Assembly: GCA_022650485.1 (NCBI GenBank) | Contig: JALCPP010000001.1 | Location: 248,001 to 312,000, forward strand | Source: Oscillospiraceae bacterium | Lineage (GTDB): Bacteria > Bacillota > Clostridia > Oscillospirales > Acutalibacteraceae | Reading direction: 5' to 3' | Length of the DNA stretch: 64,000 bases | Shown: one piece after another, positions 19,329 through 29,336 of the stretch | How positions within the stretch are numbered: the first letter of the stretch is position 1 | How the letters are laid out: each line of letters begins with the position of its first letter | Position numbers and translations under genes: made by a program | Notes under the pieces: generated by a model | What the model was told of the DNA's origin: nothing | Seen by the model: the letters and a program-made list of their open reading frames with translations, nothing else | The model's database searches: none

Positions 19329-19344
19329 ATTTGTATGTACAAGT
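19329..19344. promoter_or_regulatory. AraR-like operator upstream of the transporter promoter
   Basis: ATTTGTATGTACAAGT differs from the Bacillus AraR consensus ATTTGTACGTACAAAT at only two positions. It is centred about 80 bases upstream of the expected start of transcription. With the site before araB it ties transport and catabolism to one repressor. Confidence 0.75.
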
Positions 19345-19558
19345 TGTACTATTACAAGTTAAACTTGGTTGTTCTTTATCAGGATAATCCAAATTTCAGT
19401 GTTAACTCAGATTTAGCATACAGATATTCAAACGGTTGTAAAAACCAAGGGGAAATATTAAGCCACGAAAGGAGAAAGTAGGACCCTAATCACGTTGGTA
19501 ACATCGATCAATTCGTAAAGCTGACTGTCCGGAAAGATCAAAAAGGGTATAAAAAATA
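19345..19558. other. Unassigned intergenic stretch
   Basis: About 210 bases between the transporter regulatory region and the uvrA terminator. I find no gene, no clear promoter and no RNA element I can name. A purine-rich patch near 19450-19490 (GCCACGAAAGGAGAAAG) looks structured by eye but matches no riboswitch consensus well. Confidence 0.4.
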
Positions 19559-19578
19559 GCGGCGGAATTTTCCGCCGC
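19559..19578 (-). terminator. Intrinsic terminator of the pyrE-radC-uvrB-uvrA operon
   Basis: GCGGCGGAA and TTCCGCCGC form a perfect palindromic hairpin, followed on the minus strand by TATTTTTTATA. It is 45 bases downstream of the uvrA stop. Confidence 0.85.
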
Positions 19579-19622
19579 ATCCATTTATATAGTTTAGAGC
19601 CGATAACCGGCTTCTGTTTCTT

Positions 19623-22445
19623 CTATAGTAAAATCTTTTTCAGGTACTGCCCAGTATAAGATTCCGGCACCTGTGCCACTTCTTCCGGTGTACCAACAGC
19701 AACAACCTGTCCCCCGGCGTTTCCACCTTCCGGCCCAAGATCGATAATATAGTCCGCTGTTTTAATGAGGTCAAGATTATGCTCGATCACAAGGACTGTA
19801 TTTCCGCCATCCACGAGTTTCTGCAGTACTTCGATCAGCTTATGCACGTCCGCAATATGCAGACCGGTTGTTGGTTCATCCAGAATATAAATGGTGCGTC
19901 CGGTCGAGCGTTTTCCAAGCTCTGCCGCCAGCTTAACGCGCTGCGCTTCCCCACCGGATAAAGTGGTTGCCGGCTGGCCTATTTTCACATAGCCGAGACC
20001 CACATCGTAAATTGTCTGCAGTTTTCGAGCAATGCGTGGAATTTCTGAAAAGAACGCAAGCCCCTCTTCCACGGTCATCTCGAGCACATCGTAAATGCTC
20101 TTTCCTTTATATTTGATTTCGAGCGTTTCCCGGTTATAGCGTTTTCCCTTACATACATCGCAGGGAACATAAACATCCGGCAAAAAGTTCATCTCAATTT
20201 TGATAATGCCGTCACCCTCACAGGCTTCGCACCGTCCACCCTTCACATTAAAAGAAAAGCGGCCCGCTGTGTATCCGCGCAGCTTTGCGTCCTGTGTCGC
20301 GGCAAATAAAGTACGAATATCCGTAAACACACCGGTATAGGTCGCGGGGTTGGAACGCGGTGTACGACCGATAGGCGACTGGTCAATCTGAATCACCTTA
20401 TCCAATGCGCTTAATCCGGTAATCTTTTTAAACGAACCCGGCCGGGCCTTTGCCCGATTTAATTTTTCCGCGAGATATTTATAAAGGATTTCATTAATCA
20501 GCGAAGATTTTCCTGAACCGGAAACACCGGTAACACAAATAAACTCACCCAGCGGAAACTTTACGTTAATATTTTTCAGGTTATTCTGCGATGCGCCGAA
20601 GACAGAAAGTTTTTTCCCGTTTCCCTTCCTGCGTATTGCTGGAATTTCCACTTTTTTGCGGCCGCTCAGGTACTCGCCCGTAACGGAGTTTTTGCATTTC
20701 ATCAAATCTTTTACTTTACCGTTAAAAATAACTTCACCGCCGTGGACACCGGCTCCCGGGCCAATGTCTACAATGTGGTCGGCGGCCAGCATCGTTTCCT
20801 CATCATGTTCAACAACAATTACGGTGTTGCCGATATCACGCAGATGCTTCAAGGTATCCAGCAATTTGGCATTATCCCGCTGGTGCAGGCCGATACTGGG
20901 TTCATCCAGAATATACAATACGCCGGTCAGCGAAGATCCAATCTGCGTGGCAAGGCGGATTCTCTGGCTTTCTCCGCCGGAAAGCGTCCCCGCAGAGCGC
21001 GACAGAGTCAGATATTCCAGCCCCACATTTTTCAGGAATCCAAGGCGGCTGCGAATTTCCCGTAAAATCAGGCGCGCAATCATATTTTCACGGTCTGTCA
21101 ATTGCAGCCCATCAAAAAATTCGAGCGTATCCGTTATGGATTTATTACACAAATCAGCAATATTGGTTCCGCCGACAGTTACAGACAGACTGATGGGAGA
21201 AAGTCGTTTCCCATGACAGGCATCACATGGAATTGCCCGCATATAGGCCTGAATTTCATCCTTAATCCAATTGCTCTGTGTATCGCGATAACGGCGTTCC
21301 AGATTGTTGACGACACCCTCAAATTCCGTTTGATAAACGCTGTGAGCAAACTGGGTGCTGCGCTCCACAGTGATTTTTTCTCCCTTGGTGCCATACAGCA
21401 AAATATCCATGACTGACTTTGGCAGTTTGCCAACCGGAGTATCCAGTGAAAAATGATACTGTTTAGCGAGGGCACGAAAATACATTGACGCAATGGTATT
21501 GCCTTCCATTGCCCATCCTCCGGCCTTGATTCCGCCTTGATTAATTGAAAGGGATTTGTTTGGAAGAATCAAATCCGGGTCGATTTTCATGAATACACCA
21601 AGCCCGGAACATTTGGGGCAGGCGCCATAAGGATTATTAAATGAAAACATGCGCGGCGTCAATTCTTCCACACTGATTCCATGCTCCGGGCAAGCGTAGT
21701 TTTGGGAAAAAACATGGTCTTCCCCATCCACCACATTGATGATGGTCAGCCCGCCGGACAAACCGGATGCAGTTTCAATCGAATCTGCTAATCGGGACCT
21801 CACAGAGGGATGAATGACCAATCGATCAACAACAATTTCAATTGTGTGCTTTTTGTTTTTTTCCAGCTTGATTGTTTCGGAAAGGTCATAGATCATTCCG
21901 TCTGCGCGAACACGAACATAGCCGCTCTTTCGAGCGGCTTCAAAGGCTTTTAAATGCTCGCCCTTTCTTGCCCGCACCACCGGTGCCAAAACCATAATTT
22001 TGGAGCTTTCTGGCAGATTCATTACCTGGTCAACGATCTGGTCTATTGTCTGCTGGCGGATTTCCCGGCCGCAGACCGGGCAATGCGGAGTCCCGATTCG
22101 TGCATACAGCAAACGCAAGTAATCGTAAATTTCCGTTACTGTGCCGACAGTGGAACGCGGATTTTTCGAAGTTGTCTTTTGGTCGATGGAAATGGCAGGA
22201 GAGAGGCCGTCAATGGAATCAACGTCAGGTTTGTCCACCTGACCCAGGAATTGACGCGCATAGGATGAGAGCGACTCCACATATCTGCGTTGTCCTTCCG
22301 CATAGATCGTGTCGAATGCAAGCGAGGACTTTCCGGAACCGGAAAGCCCTGTAAAGACAATAAGCTTGTCACGCGGAATTTTCAAATCGATATTCTTTAG
22401 ATTATGTTCTCTCGCGCCTTTAATCAGAATATTTTTTGCTGGCAT
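19623..22445 (-). CDS. uvrA: Excinuclease ABC subunit A
   Basis: ATPase of 940 residues that finds DNA lesions and loads UvrB in nucleotide excision repair. It has the N-terminal Walker [14 protein letters not shown], zinc module CPVCGREI, the first signature [12 protein letters not shown] with Walker [14 protein letters not shown], the second Walker [14 protein letters not shown], zinc module CEACEGDG and the second [12 protein letters not shown]. Length is normal. A GGAGG site is four bases before the ATG. It follows uvrB by 18 bases. Confidence 0.98.
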   Translation of the reverse strand: MPAKNILIKGAREHNLKNIDLKIPRDKLIVFTGLSGSGKSSLAFDTIYAEGQRRYVESLSSYARQFLGQVDKPDVDSIDGLSPAISIDQKTTSKNPRSTVGTVTEIYDYLRLLYARIGTPHCPVCGREIRQQTIDQIVDQVMNLPESSKIMVLAPVVRARKGEHLKAFEAARKSGYVRVRADGMIYDLSETIKLEKNKKHTIEIVVDRLVIHPSVRSRLADSIETASGLSGGLTIINVVDGEDHVFSQNYACPEHGISVEELTPRMFSFNNPYGACPKCSGLGVFMKIDPDLILPNKSLSINQGGIKAGGWAMEGNTIASMYFRALAKQYHFSLDTPVGKLPKSVMDILLYGTKGEKITVERSTQFAHSVYQTEFEGVVNNLERRYRDTQSNWIKDEIQAYMRAIPCDACHGKRLSPISLSVTVGGTNIADLCNKSITDTLEFFDGLQLTDRENMIARLILREIRSRLGFLKNVGLEYLTLSRSAGTLSGGESQRIRLATQIGSSLTGVLYILDEPSIGLHQRDNAKLLDTLKHLRDIGNTVIVVEHDEETMLAADHIVDIGPGAGVHGGEVIFNGKVKDLMKCKNSVTGEYLSGRKKVEIPAIRRKGNGKKLSVFGASQNNLKNINVKFPLGEFICVTGVSGSGKSSLINEILYKYLAEKLNRAKARPGSFKKITGLSALDKVIQIDQSPIGRTPRSNPATYTGVFTDIRTLFAATQDAKLRGYTAGRFSFNVKGGRCEACEGDGIIKIEMNFLPDVYVPCDVCKGKRYNRETLEIKYKGKSIYDVLEMTVEEGLAFFSEIPRIARKLQTIYDVGLGYVKIGQPATTLSGGEAQRVKLAAELGKRSTGRTIYILDEPTTGLHIADVHKLIEVLQKLVDGGNTVLVIEHNLDLIKTADYIIDLGPEGGNAGGQVVAVGTPEEVAQVPESYTGQYLKKILL

Positions 22446-22463
22446 AATTCCTCCATGTTTTCG

Positions 22464-24428
22464 CTATTTGCCGCTGCTCAGTTCTTTAATGCGGTCGCGC
22501 AGCCAGGCGGCATGTTCAAATTCCAACAGCTTGGCGGCCGCTTTCATCTCTTTTGTCAGCTGCACAATCATCTGTTTCCGCTCCGGCGCGGTCAGGCGTT
22601 TTCGTTTTTTTCGATCATCTGCGCCCTCTTTTTTGGTACTGATCTCTAAAACATCAGAAACGCCTTTAATAATCGTCTTTGGAGTAATCCCGTGTTCCCG
22701 ATTGTACTGCATTTGAATTTTCCGCCTGCGCTGTGTTTCCCGAATGGCAGCCTCCATAGAAGGTGTAACGGAATCAGCATACATGATTACCTGACCGTTC
22801 GCATTGCGAGCCGCCCGGCCGATGATTTGAATCAGTGAACGCTCACTGCGGAGAAATCCCTCTTTATCAGCATCCAGAATTGCTACGAGGGATACTTCCG
22901 GAATATCGAGTCCCTCACGCAGCAAATTAATTCCAACCAGAACATCAAATTCGCCAAGGCGCAGATCACGGATAATCTCCATCCGTTCAATGGTATCGAT
23001 ATCATGGTGCATATAGCGCACACGGATTCCCATAGAATCCAAATAGGCAGTCAGATCTTCCGCCATCTTTTTCGTCAAAGTGGTAACCAGAACACGTTCC
23101 TTTTTTGCGGTTCTCAGGTTAATTTCTGAAATCAGGTCATCAATCTGCCCGTCCGGCGGTTTCACGATAATCTCCGGGTCAATTAATCCGGTCGGGCGTA
23201 TCACCTGCTCGACAATCTGGGCCGATTTTTCCTTTTCCAGATCACCCGGCGTCGCACTGACAAAAACCGCTTGATGAATATGCCGATAAAATTCATCAAA
23301 ATTCAAGGGGCGGTTGTCATAGGCCGACGGAAGCCGAAACCCAAAGTTTACCAGCGTATCCTTGCGTGCCCTGTCCCCTGCATACATAGAGCGAACCTGC
23401 GGCAATGTCACGTGGGACTCATCTACAAAAAGGATAAAATCCTTTGGGAAATAATCCAGCAGAGTAAACGGTGAACTGCCGGGTTCGCGGCCGGAAAGAA
23501 TCCGGGAATAATTTTCAATTCCTTTGCAAAAGCCAATTTCGCCCAGCATTTCCATATCGTAGCGGGTACGCTCCTGAATACGCTGCGCTTCAATCAGCTT
23601 TTTCTGGCTTTGGAACTGTGCGACGCGTCCTTCCATTTCCCGGTCAATATCCGCGATGGCCCGCTGCATTTTTTCTTTCGGAACAATATAATGGGACGCG
23701 GGATAGATCGCAATATGCTTCAGGTCAGCTTTGACTTCGCCCGTCAGAGGATTGATTTCACGAATCCGGTCGATTTCATCGCCGAAAAATTCGATTCGCA
23801 CCGCAGTATCGTTGGACTGCACGGGGAAAATTTCAACCACGTCACCATGAACGCGAAACTTGTTGCGGATAAAATTGACGTCATTTCGCTCATACTGTAT
23901 TTCAACCAGCTTTTTTAAAAGGTCATCCCGATTTTTTTTCATCCCAGGCCGAAGCGAAATCACCATGGTCCGATAGTCAATCGGGTCGCCTAAACTGTAG
24001 ATACAGGAAACACTGGCAACAATAATTACATCCCGGCGTTCAGAAAGTGCGGAAGTCGCGGAATGCCGCAGCTTGTCGATTTCGTCGTTGATTGCGGAAT
24101 CTTTTTCAATATAGGTATCCGTTGTCGGAATGTAGGCTTCCGGCTGATAATAATCGTAATAACTGACAAAATACTCTACGGCGTTTTCCGGGAAAAACTC
24201 TCGAAATTCAGAGCAAAGCTGGGCTGCCAGTGTTTTGTTATGAGCCAAAACCAGCGTGGGTCGGTTCATCTGCGCAATAACGTTGGCCATAGTAAATGTT
24301 TTACCGGAACCGGTTACCCCCAGCAAAGTCTGCTCCCGGTCCCCGCTGCGCAGACCGTCGATCAGCTGACGGATCGCTTTCGGCTGGTCACCGGTCGGCT
24401 GATATTTGGAAACTAATTTGAAATCCAT
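22464..24428 (-). CDS. uvrB: Excinuclease ABC subunit B
   Basis: Helicase-like damage-verification subunit, 654 residues. Walker [14 protein letters not shown] near residue 40, the beta-hairpin [21 protein letters not shown] (motif II), the C-terminal helicase motif [12 protein letters not shown], and a C-terminal UVR motif ([20 protein letters not shown] onward) that contacts UvrC are present. GGAG precedes the ATG by six bases. It lies three bases after radC; uvrC is not in the window. Confidence 0.98.
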   Translation of the reverse strand: MDFKLVSKYQPTGDQPKAIRQLIDGLRSGDREQTLLGVTGSGKTFTMANVIAQMNRPTLVLAHNKTLAAQLCSEFREFFPENAVEYFVSYYDYYQPEAYIPTTDTYIEKDSAINDEIDKLRHSATSALSERRDVIIVASVSCIYSLGDPIDYRTMVISLRPGMKKNRDDLLKKLVEIQYERNDVNFIRNKFRVHGDVVEIFPVQSNDTAVRIEFFGDEIDRIREINPLTGEVKADLKHIAIYPASHYIVPKEKMQRAIADIDREMEGRVAQFQSQKKLIEAQRIQERTRYDMEMLGEIGFCKGIENYSRILSGREPGSSPFTLLDYFPKDFILFVDESHVTLPQVRSMYAGDRARKDTLVNFGFRLPSAYDNRPLNFDEFYRHIHQAVFVSATPGDLEKEKSAQIVEQVIRPTGLIDPEIIVKPPDGQIDDLISEINLRTAKKERVLVTTLTKKMAEDLTAYLDSMGIRVRYMHHDIDTIERMEIIRDLRLGEFDVLVGINLLREGLDIPEVSLVAILDADKEGFLRSERSLIQIIGRAARNANGQVIMYADSVTPSMEAAIRETQRRRKIQMQYNREHGITPKTIIKGVSDVLEISTKKEGADDRKKRKRLTAPERKQMIVQLTKEMKAAAKLLEFEHAAWLRDRIKELSSGK

Positions 24429-24431
24429 ATT

Positions 24432-25175
24432 TTACTCCAGTTCAGAGTTAAACAATTCCGGCATCAACTGACTCTGTGCAATAGAGAGATAGTCGTTGCC
24501 GCTGATAATGATATGATCAATCAGCCGGACCTCCACAGTATCCAGTGCCTCATAGACCCAGCGTGTTGTACTCAAATCCTGTTTAGACGGCAGACAGCTT
24601 CCGCTCGGGTGGTTGTGGGATAAGATTGCATAACATGCATCGTACTGCACAGAAATTCGTACGATCTTTTTAATATAGAGATTGGCTGAATTGACCGTTC
24701 CTTCCTCTACAACATCACAATAAAGCAGACGGGTCTTACTGTCCAAAAGCATCAAAATTACCACTTCATTTGGTCTGCCGATAAATTTGTTAATCAGGCG
24801 CTTCCCCGCTTCATCATGACTGTAAATGACAATTTTATCTCTATCAAGATCCTCTTCATACCGTCTGCAAAGCTGAGGAATCAGCTTAATCAGTGTTGCC
24901 GCCGATTTGCCGATTCCATCAACTTTCAGCAGTTCCTCATACGGGGCATCGAAAGTTCCGGACAAAGAACCAAATTTTCGCAGAAGGTGATGCGCAATCT
25001 CATTCGTATCTTTAAGCGGTATCGCATAAAACAGAAGAAGCTCCAAAATCGAATGAGGCTGAAAAGAGTCAAGACCATGTTTTAAAAATTGATTTCGCAC
25101 ACGTTCCCGGTGCCCGCTGTGCAGCGATTTCGCTTCAAGCTGTTTTTTATCGTCCTTTAAGGGTCTTTTCCTCAA
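24432..25175 (-). CDS. radC: RadC/JAB-domain protein
   Basis: Protein of 247 residues with a helix-hairpin-helix region (LLKVDGIGKSAATLIKLIPQL) followed by a JAB1/MPN metalloprotease-like domain carrying SHNHPSGSCLPSKQD, the zinc-binding HxH...D set. The family was named for DNA repair but its biochemical role is unresolved. The start is TTG with GGGAG eight bases upstream; the first ATG downstream would remove most of the N-terminal domain. Co-transcribed with uvrBA, which is at least consistent with a repair context. Confidence 0.92.
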   Translation of the reverse strand: MRKRPLKDDKKQLEAKSLHSGHRERVRNQFLKHGLDSFQPHSILELLLFYAIPLKDTNEIAHHLLRKFGSLSGTFDAPYEELLKVDGIGKSAATLIKLIPQLCRRYEEDLDRDKIVIYSHDEAGKRLINKFIGRPNEVVILMLLDSKTRLLYCDVVEEGTVNSANLYIKKIVRISVQYDACYAILSHNHPSGSCLPSKQDLSTTRWVYEALDTVEVRLIDHIIISGNDYLSIAQSQLMPELFNSELE

Positions 25176-25200
25176 AACAGCCGCTCCCTTTTAGTCAGAA

Positions 25201-25779
25201 TCAGACTTTTCTGCTTCCGGGTTTAATCGGTGCGGGAGCTCCCGCTTTGCATAATGGGCAATCGTGCGGTTCCCAGGATTCGACATCCAGAGAAACAACC
25301 GCCTGATATGGTACTCCGAAATCAATTTTTCCACCGGTGCGGTCCACAATAGAACCAATCCCCGCAACTAAGCCTCCGCTTTGCTGAACCAGGTCCATCA
25401 CTTCCCGCACAGAGCCGCCGGTGGTCACAACATCTTCCACAATCAATACGCGCTGCCCAGGATGAACGACAAAGCCGCGGCGCAAAGCCATTTTTCCATC
25501 TTGCCCGCGCTCTGTGAAAAAGTTTTCGCACCGGAGCGCACGGCTTACCTCATAAGCCATTTGAACCGCACCCATTGCCGGCCCGATTACAACTTCGATC
25601 TCTTCGTTTTGATATTTTGCCGCAAGGGCGGCGCAAAGCTCTTCACTGTATTTTGTATTGCGAAAAATTTTAGCACATTGAAGGTAGCGGCTGCTGTGCC
25701 GTCCGGAAGTCAGCTTAAAGTGCCCTTCCAACAGCACGCCTGCTTCCTTAAATATTTCCAAAGCTCGTTCTTGAGTCAT
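25201..25779 (-). CDS. pyrE: Orotate phosphoribosyltransferase
   Basis: Enzyme of 192 residues that joins orotate to PRPP to give OMP in pyrimidine synthesis. The PRPP-binding motif VLIVEDVVTTGGSVREV and the preceding GPAMGAVQMAYEVSRAL and FTERGQDGKMALRRGF loops are clear. AAGGAG lies eight bases before the ATG. First gene of a four-gene unit with radC, uvrB and uvrA, away from other pyr genes. No PyrR-type attenuator is evident in the leader. Confidence 0.95.
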   Translation of the reverse strand: MTQERALEIFKEAGVLLEGHFKLTSGRHSSRYLQCAKIFRNTKYSEELCAALAAKYQNEEIEVVIGPAMGAVQMAYEVSRALRCENFFTERGQDGKMALRRGFVVHPGQRVLIVEDVVTTGGSVREVMDLVQQSGGLVAGIGSIVDRTGGKIDFGVPYQAVVSLDVESWEPHDCPLCKAGAPAPIKPGSRKV

Positions 25780-25823
25780 AAGTGAATTCTCCTTTATTTT
25801 TTCATCCTGTGCATCTTTTCCCT

Positions 25824-25852
25824 ATTATATACTAGAATATTTTTTTTGAAAA
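25824..25852 (-). promoter_or_regulatory. Promoter of the pyrE operon
   Basis: Minus-strand TTTTCA (25852-25847), 17-base spacer rich in A, TATAAT (25829-25824). The -35 is weak but the A-rich spacer and perfect -10 are convincing. Confidence 0.55.
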
Positions 25853-25863
25853 GCCTTTTCGCC

Positions 25864-25892
25864 TTTTCGATCATCTCAAATCGTGTTATAAT
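25864..25892 (+). promoter_or_regulatory. Promoter of the pseudouridine synthase gene
   Basis: TTTTCG at 25864-25869, 17-base spacer, TATAAT at 25887-25892, divergent from the pyrE promoter. Confidence 0.5.
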
Positions 25893-25933
25893 CGATTTTA
25901 AGCCTATAATCTGCAGGAGAATGCATAAATATT

Positions 25934-26905
25934 ATGAAAACAGTTGTAATTGGTACCAATGACGCGGGACAGCGTCTGGATAAATTTTTAACCAAAACAT
26001 TTCCAAATCTTCCAAAATCCATGTTGTATAAAAGCATCCGCAAAAAGAACATCAAACTCAACGGCAAACGCTGTGACATTTCGGTTAAGCTGTTGGAAAA
26101 CGATGTTCTTACAATGTATCTGAAAGATGAATTTTTTCAGACAAAGCCCAAGGAATATGATTTTCTGAAAGCGCCAAACCGGCTGAACATCGCCTATGAA
26201 GATCAAAATCTGCTGGTTTTGGACAAAAAGCCTGGGCTGATTGTCCATCCGGATGAAACGTATCATTTTGATTCTTTAATTGCAAGGGTTCAGCATTATC
26301 TTTACGCAAAGGGAGAGTACAATCCGGACGACGAAAATTCTTTCGCCCCTGCGCTTATTAACCGCATTGACCGCAACACAGGCGGTCTTGTTCTGGCGGC
26401 TAAAAATGCGGAAGCACTGCGCATCATGAATGAAAAAGTCAAACAGCGTGAACTACAGAAGCTATACCTTTGTGTTGTCTGCGGTGTTCCGCAAAAAAAA
26501 GAAGCGCTGCTGGAAGCATACCTCCAAAAAAATGAAAAGCAAAACCGGGTATATATTTCCCATCATCCGGTGCGTGATGCGCGGATCATCCGGACAAAAT
26601 ACCGGGTTTTGGCACAGCGGAAAGCATTCAGTCTGCTGGAAGTCGAACTGCTGACCGGACGGACACACCAAATCAGGGCGCACCTTGCCTTTCTGGGCAA
26701 CCCACTGGCAGGGGACGGGAAATATGGAAAAAATGCGTTGAATAAGGCTTCCGGTTTTCCCTATCAAGCTCTATATTCTTACAAATTAAAATTTTGTTTT
26801 GCATCAGATGCCGGAATACTCAACTATCTGAATGGAAAAGAGATTGAGGCAAAGGATATCTGGTTTTTAAAGGAATTCTACCGCTTCCCTGAAAAGGGAC
26901 AGTAA
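25934..26905 (+). CDS. RluA-family pseudouridine synthase
   Basis: RNA-modifying enzyme of 323 residues. An S4 RNA-binding domain at residues 10-60 (AGQRLDKFLTKTFPNLPKSM) is followed by the catalytic domain with RIDRNTGGLVLAAKN, whose aspartate is the nucleophile, and LLTGRTHQIRAHLAFLGNPLAGD. It is of the RluC/RluD class that modifies 23S rRNA uridines; the exact site cannot be read from sequence. The AGGAG site is 14 bases from the ATG, rather far. Followed by a methyltransferase gene 35 bases later. Confidence 0.93.
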   Translation: MKTVVIGTNDAGQRLDKFLTKTFPNLPKSMLYKSIRKKNIKLNGKRCDISVKLLENDVLTMYLKDEFFQTKPKEYDFLKAPNRLNIAYEDQNLLVLDKKPGLIVHPDETYHFDSLIARVQHYLYAKGEYNPDDENSFAPALINRIDRNTGGLVLAAKNAEALRIMNEKVKQRELQKLYLCVVCGVPQKKEALLEAYLQKNEKQNRVYISHHPVRDARIIRTKYRVLAQRKAFSLLEVELLTGRTHQIRAHLAFLGNPLAGDGKYGKNALNKASGFPYQALYSYKLKFCFASDAGILNYLNGKEIEAKDIWFLKEFYRFPEKGQ

Positions 26906-26940
26906 TTGATGAGTATATATTTTTAGGAAGGATGAAGTTT

Positions 26941-27573
26941 ATGCTTTCACAGGAAGGATTCGATCAATGGGCACCGGATTACGACAAAAGCGTATCCGAA
27001 ATTGAAAAAGAGGAATCTTATCCATTTGCCGGGTACCAAAAAGTACTGGCAACGATCTATCAAAAAATTCGTTCTGGCCGCGGCACGACTGTGTTGGACC
27101 TGGGTTTTGGAACTGCCGTTCTTCCGTCACGCCTTTACAAAGATGGATACAAAATTTTCGGAATTGATTTTTCTGAAGAAATGCTGCGGCTCGCGCAGAA
27201 AAAAATGCCGAAAGCCACACTGGTACACGGTGATTTCACAAGTGAACTTCCGGCTGAGCTGCAGTCGCAGGCCTATGATTTTATCACAGGGACTTACTCG
27301 TTTCACCATGTTCCTCCCACTCAGCGGGGAGATTTTTTTGTTCATCTTGCAAAACATCTGAAAAAAGATGGAAAAATCATGATAGGCGACATTGCCTTTC
27401 CCACTGCCAAAGACTATCGTGCATGCCACGAAAAATTTAAAAACATCTGGGATAAAGTAGAAATCTATTATACAGCGGATGAATTCATCCGCCAAATGAG
27501 GGAACTCGGTCTTGCCTGCTCCTTTGAACGCATTTCGATCTGTGCGGGAATCTTGACCATTGAGCGCGGTTAA
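26941..27573 (+). CDS. Class I SAM-dependent methyltransferase
   Basis: Soluble methyltransferase of about 210 residues. SAM-binding motif I VLDLGFGTAVLPSRLY, the acidic end of strand two GIDFSEEML, and GDFTSELP and FITGTYSFHHVPP (motifs II/III) mark the Rossmann fold. The N-terminus (FDQWAPDYDKSV) is like UbiE/YrrT-type small-molecule methyltransferases, but the substrate is unknown. The ATG at 26941 is preferred over 26932 because AGGAAGG lies the right distance before it. Confidence 0.85.
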   Translation: MLSQEGFDQWAPDYDKSVSEIEKEESYPFAGYQKVLATIYQKIRSGRGTTVLDLGFGTAVLPSRLYKDGYKIFGIDFSEEMLRLAQKKMPKATLVHGDFTSELPAELQSQAYDFITGTYSFHHVPPTQRGDFFVHLAKHLKKDGKIMIGDIAFPTAKDYRACHEKFKNIWDKVEIYYTADEFIRQMRELGLACSFERISICAGILTIERG

Positions 27574-27575
27574 TC

Positions 27576-28490
27576 TTACCGCTTGATTTCAGGTCGCTTT
27601 TCCGTTTCCATAAGAATTTTTACCATTTGTTTTGCCGCCGCGCTCAGGGGATTTTGTCGGTCGCGAATAACACAAATATACCGTGGCGGAATAGTCTCTT
27701 CCAACTCAATTTGAACCGCTTTGCCACGTTTTACGGCTTCACAGGCCAGCTCTTCCGGCACAAACCCGACCCCCAGATTTTTTTCAACAAACGGCAGAAG
27801 AAGGTCAGCGGTAGCCAGTTCGATATCGGGTTGAAACGGTACGCCGTGCCTGACATAAAATTCAGAATAGAATCGGTATGTCACGGTAGAGCCGGAAAGA
27901 CAAATCAGAGGATAACGGCTTAAATCGCAAAGCTTGACTTTCCGCTGGTCCGGTTGTACTAAATTGGGTCCCCCGACTAAGACATCGCGGAATTTTTTAA
28001 TCCGGGATATCTGCAGCCGCGTTTCTTCCGCAACCGGAGTTGTGACAACTGCCAGGTCGATTCTTCCGTTCTTTAAGTCATGAAGGATCGGCGGTGTCGT
28101 TGCGTTGGTAATTTTAATTCCCACATGCGGATAGGCGCGGTGGAACTGCTCCAGTTTTTCCAGCAGAAAGCAATGAATGGCCGTTTCGGTCGCACCGAGA
28201 TACACAGAGCCGCTTTGCAGACTAAGCGCACTGCCCAATGTTTCCTCTCCTTTGAAAATCAGTTCGCAGGCAGGGGAAACATGACGGTACAGCGTTTCGC
28301 CTTCCGGCGTCAGCTTTACCCCTTTTGTGGACCGGATAAAAAGGCGGCATCCCAAATGATATTCCAGATTTTTAATGCAGCGCGTAACAGAGGGCTGACT
28401 GGTGGACAAAGCCCTTGCCGCCAAAGTGAAATTCTGGTATCTGGCCACATAATAAAAAATTTTATAGGATTCAAAACTAATATTCATCAT
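27576..28490 (-). CDS. LysR-family transcriptional regulator
   Basis: Regulator of about 304 residues: N-terminal winged helix (FYYVARYQNFTLAARALSTSQPSVTRCIKNLE) and a C-terminal effector-binding domain from about residue 90 (LGATETAIHCFLLEKLEQF; PHVGIKITNATTPPILHDL). The target genes and effector are unknown; the divergent neighbour, a PQ-loop membrane protein, is the obvious candidate. The start is unsure: ATG ATG at 28490/28487 fits the family length but has no clear ribosome site, and an upstream TTG at 28511 is possible. Confidence 0.9.
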   Translation of the reverse strand: MMNISFESYKIFYYVARYQNFTLAARALSTSQPSVTRCIKNLEYHLGCRLFIRSTKGVKLTPEGETLYRHVSPACELIFKGEETLGSALSLQSGSVYLGATETAIHCFLLEKLEQFHRAYPHVGIKITNATTPPILHDLKNGRIDLAVVTTPVAEETRLQISRIKKFRDVLVGGPNLVQPDQRKVKLCDLSRYPLICLSGSTVTYRFYSEFYVRHGVPFQPDIELATADLLLPFVEKNLGVGFVPEELACEAVKRGKAVQIELEETIPPRYICVIRDRQNPLSAAAKQMVKILMETEKRPEIKR

Positions 28491-28525
28491 ACGTTTTTGA
28501 TATAACAGCAATGCATTATTTTTAT

Positions 28526-28554
28526 TTTACGAATGGGTCTATGCCTAGTATAAT
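28526..28554 (+). promoter_or_regulatory. Promoter of the PQ-loop gene
   Basis: TTTACG (28526-28531), 17-base spacer, TATAAT (28549-28554), in the divergent gap with the LysR gene. Confidence 0.6.
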
Positions 28555-28617
28555 AAAAAGAGTTGTGAAAATCAACCGCCCAGCCAAATTGATATATGAA
28601 ATAGGAGCGAATTGTAA

Positions 28618-28962
28618 ATGTCCGAATTATTGGAAGCAGCTATGATATTGTGTTTTGGGCTGTCCTGGCCCATATCAATCTACCGTTCTTACGTTTCGCA
28701 GACGGCAAAAGGAAAGAGCCTGTTCTTTGAGGTATTCCTGTGGATTGGCTACATATTTGGAATCGTTCGTAAATTTCTTCAGTTTTCTGCCGGTGACGGT
28801 GGCAGCATGCTGTTTTACCTTGGATGGTTTTTCTACGTGCTGAACTTGGTTGAAATTTCAATAGACATGCTTCTTTATTTCCGCAATGTCCGGCTTGATC
28901 GGGAACGCGAAAATGAAGTTGTGGTAGAAGAAGAGACCGTTTTAATTGAAGACCAGGAATAA
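28618..28962 (+). CDS. Small PQ-loop-like membrane protein
   Basis: Membrane protein of 114 residues with three hydrophobic helices and a highly acidic tail (EVVVEEETVLIEDQE). The segment LCFGLSWPISIYRSYVSQTAKGKSLFFEVFLWIGYIFGI has the SWP...KGKS pattern of PQ-loop/SemiSWEET-like proteins, which form small sugar or metabolite transporters as dimers. The ribosome site AGGAG is ten bases ahead. Transport function is plausible but not shown. It ends in a strong terminator. Confidence 0.7.
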   Translation: MSELLEAAMILCFGLSWPISIYRSYVSQTAKGKSLFFEVFLWIGYIFGIVRKFLQFSAGDGGSMLFYLGWFFYVLNLVEISIDMLLYFRNVRLDRERENEVVVEEETVLIEDQE

Positions 28963-28974
28963 AACCAATTTTAA

Positions 28975-29010
28975 AATGCCGTTCGGATTGCAACTCCGAA
29001 CGGCATTTTT
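28975..29010. terminator. Bidirectional terminator between PQ-loop gene and hisE
   Basis: AATGCCGTTCGGA (28975-28987) pairs perfectly with TCCGAACGGCATT (28995-29007), a 13-bp stem with TTTT after it on the plus strand and TTTT after AATGCC on the minus strand. It ends both the upstream plus-strand gene and the his operon. Confidence 0.9.
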
Positions 29011-29336
29011 TATGTGTTTTTGTCAACCTGATGAAATTGTTTCAGATTACCTGTTTTTTCGCTTCTTTTTTCAAGTTCTGCCTGAACCTCGTCCAATGGA
29101 ATTCCTTCGCTGACCATCAACACGGTCAGATGGTAAAGCAGATCTGAAATTTCTGCAACCGTGTCTGTATTTTTGCCGTTCTTGGCGGCGATGATTACTT
29201 CGCTGCACTCTTCCCCGCATTTTTTTAGAATTTTATCGATTCCCTGTTCGAACAGATAGCAGGTATAAGAACCCTCACGGTGTTCGTTTTTGCGGCTGAG
29301 TACGGTCCGGTATAAATTCTGCAAGACGTCACTCAT
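29010..29336 (-). CDS. hisE: Phosphoribosyl-ATP pyrophosphatase
   Basis: Second enzyme of histidine synthesis, 108 residues, hydrolysing PR-ATP to PR-AMP. It is an all-alpha MazG-like fold with [15 protein letters not shown] and [12 protein letters not shown] metal-binding glutamates and aspartate. The start at 29336 ([12 protein letters not shown]) is chosen because longer in-frame extensions only overlap hisI. It overlaps the hisI end by eight bases. Last gene of the operon; separate from hisI, whereas many bacteria fuse them. Confidence 0.94.
   Translation of the reverse strand: MSDVLQNLYRTVLSRKNEHREGSYTCYLFEQGIDKILKKCGEECSEVIIAAKNGKNTDTVAEISDLLYHLTVLMVSEGIPLDEVQAELEKRSEKTGNLKQFHQVDKNT

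Noticed and set aside
19440-19520. Possible cyclic-di-GMP or cobalamin riboswitch
   Set aside because: A few phrases (GCCACGAAAGG, GGTAAC) recall such elements, but the conserved core order and pairing are not there on either strand.
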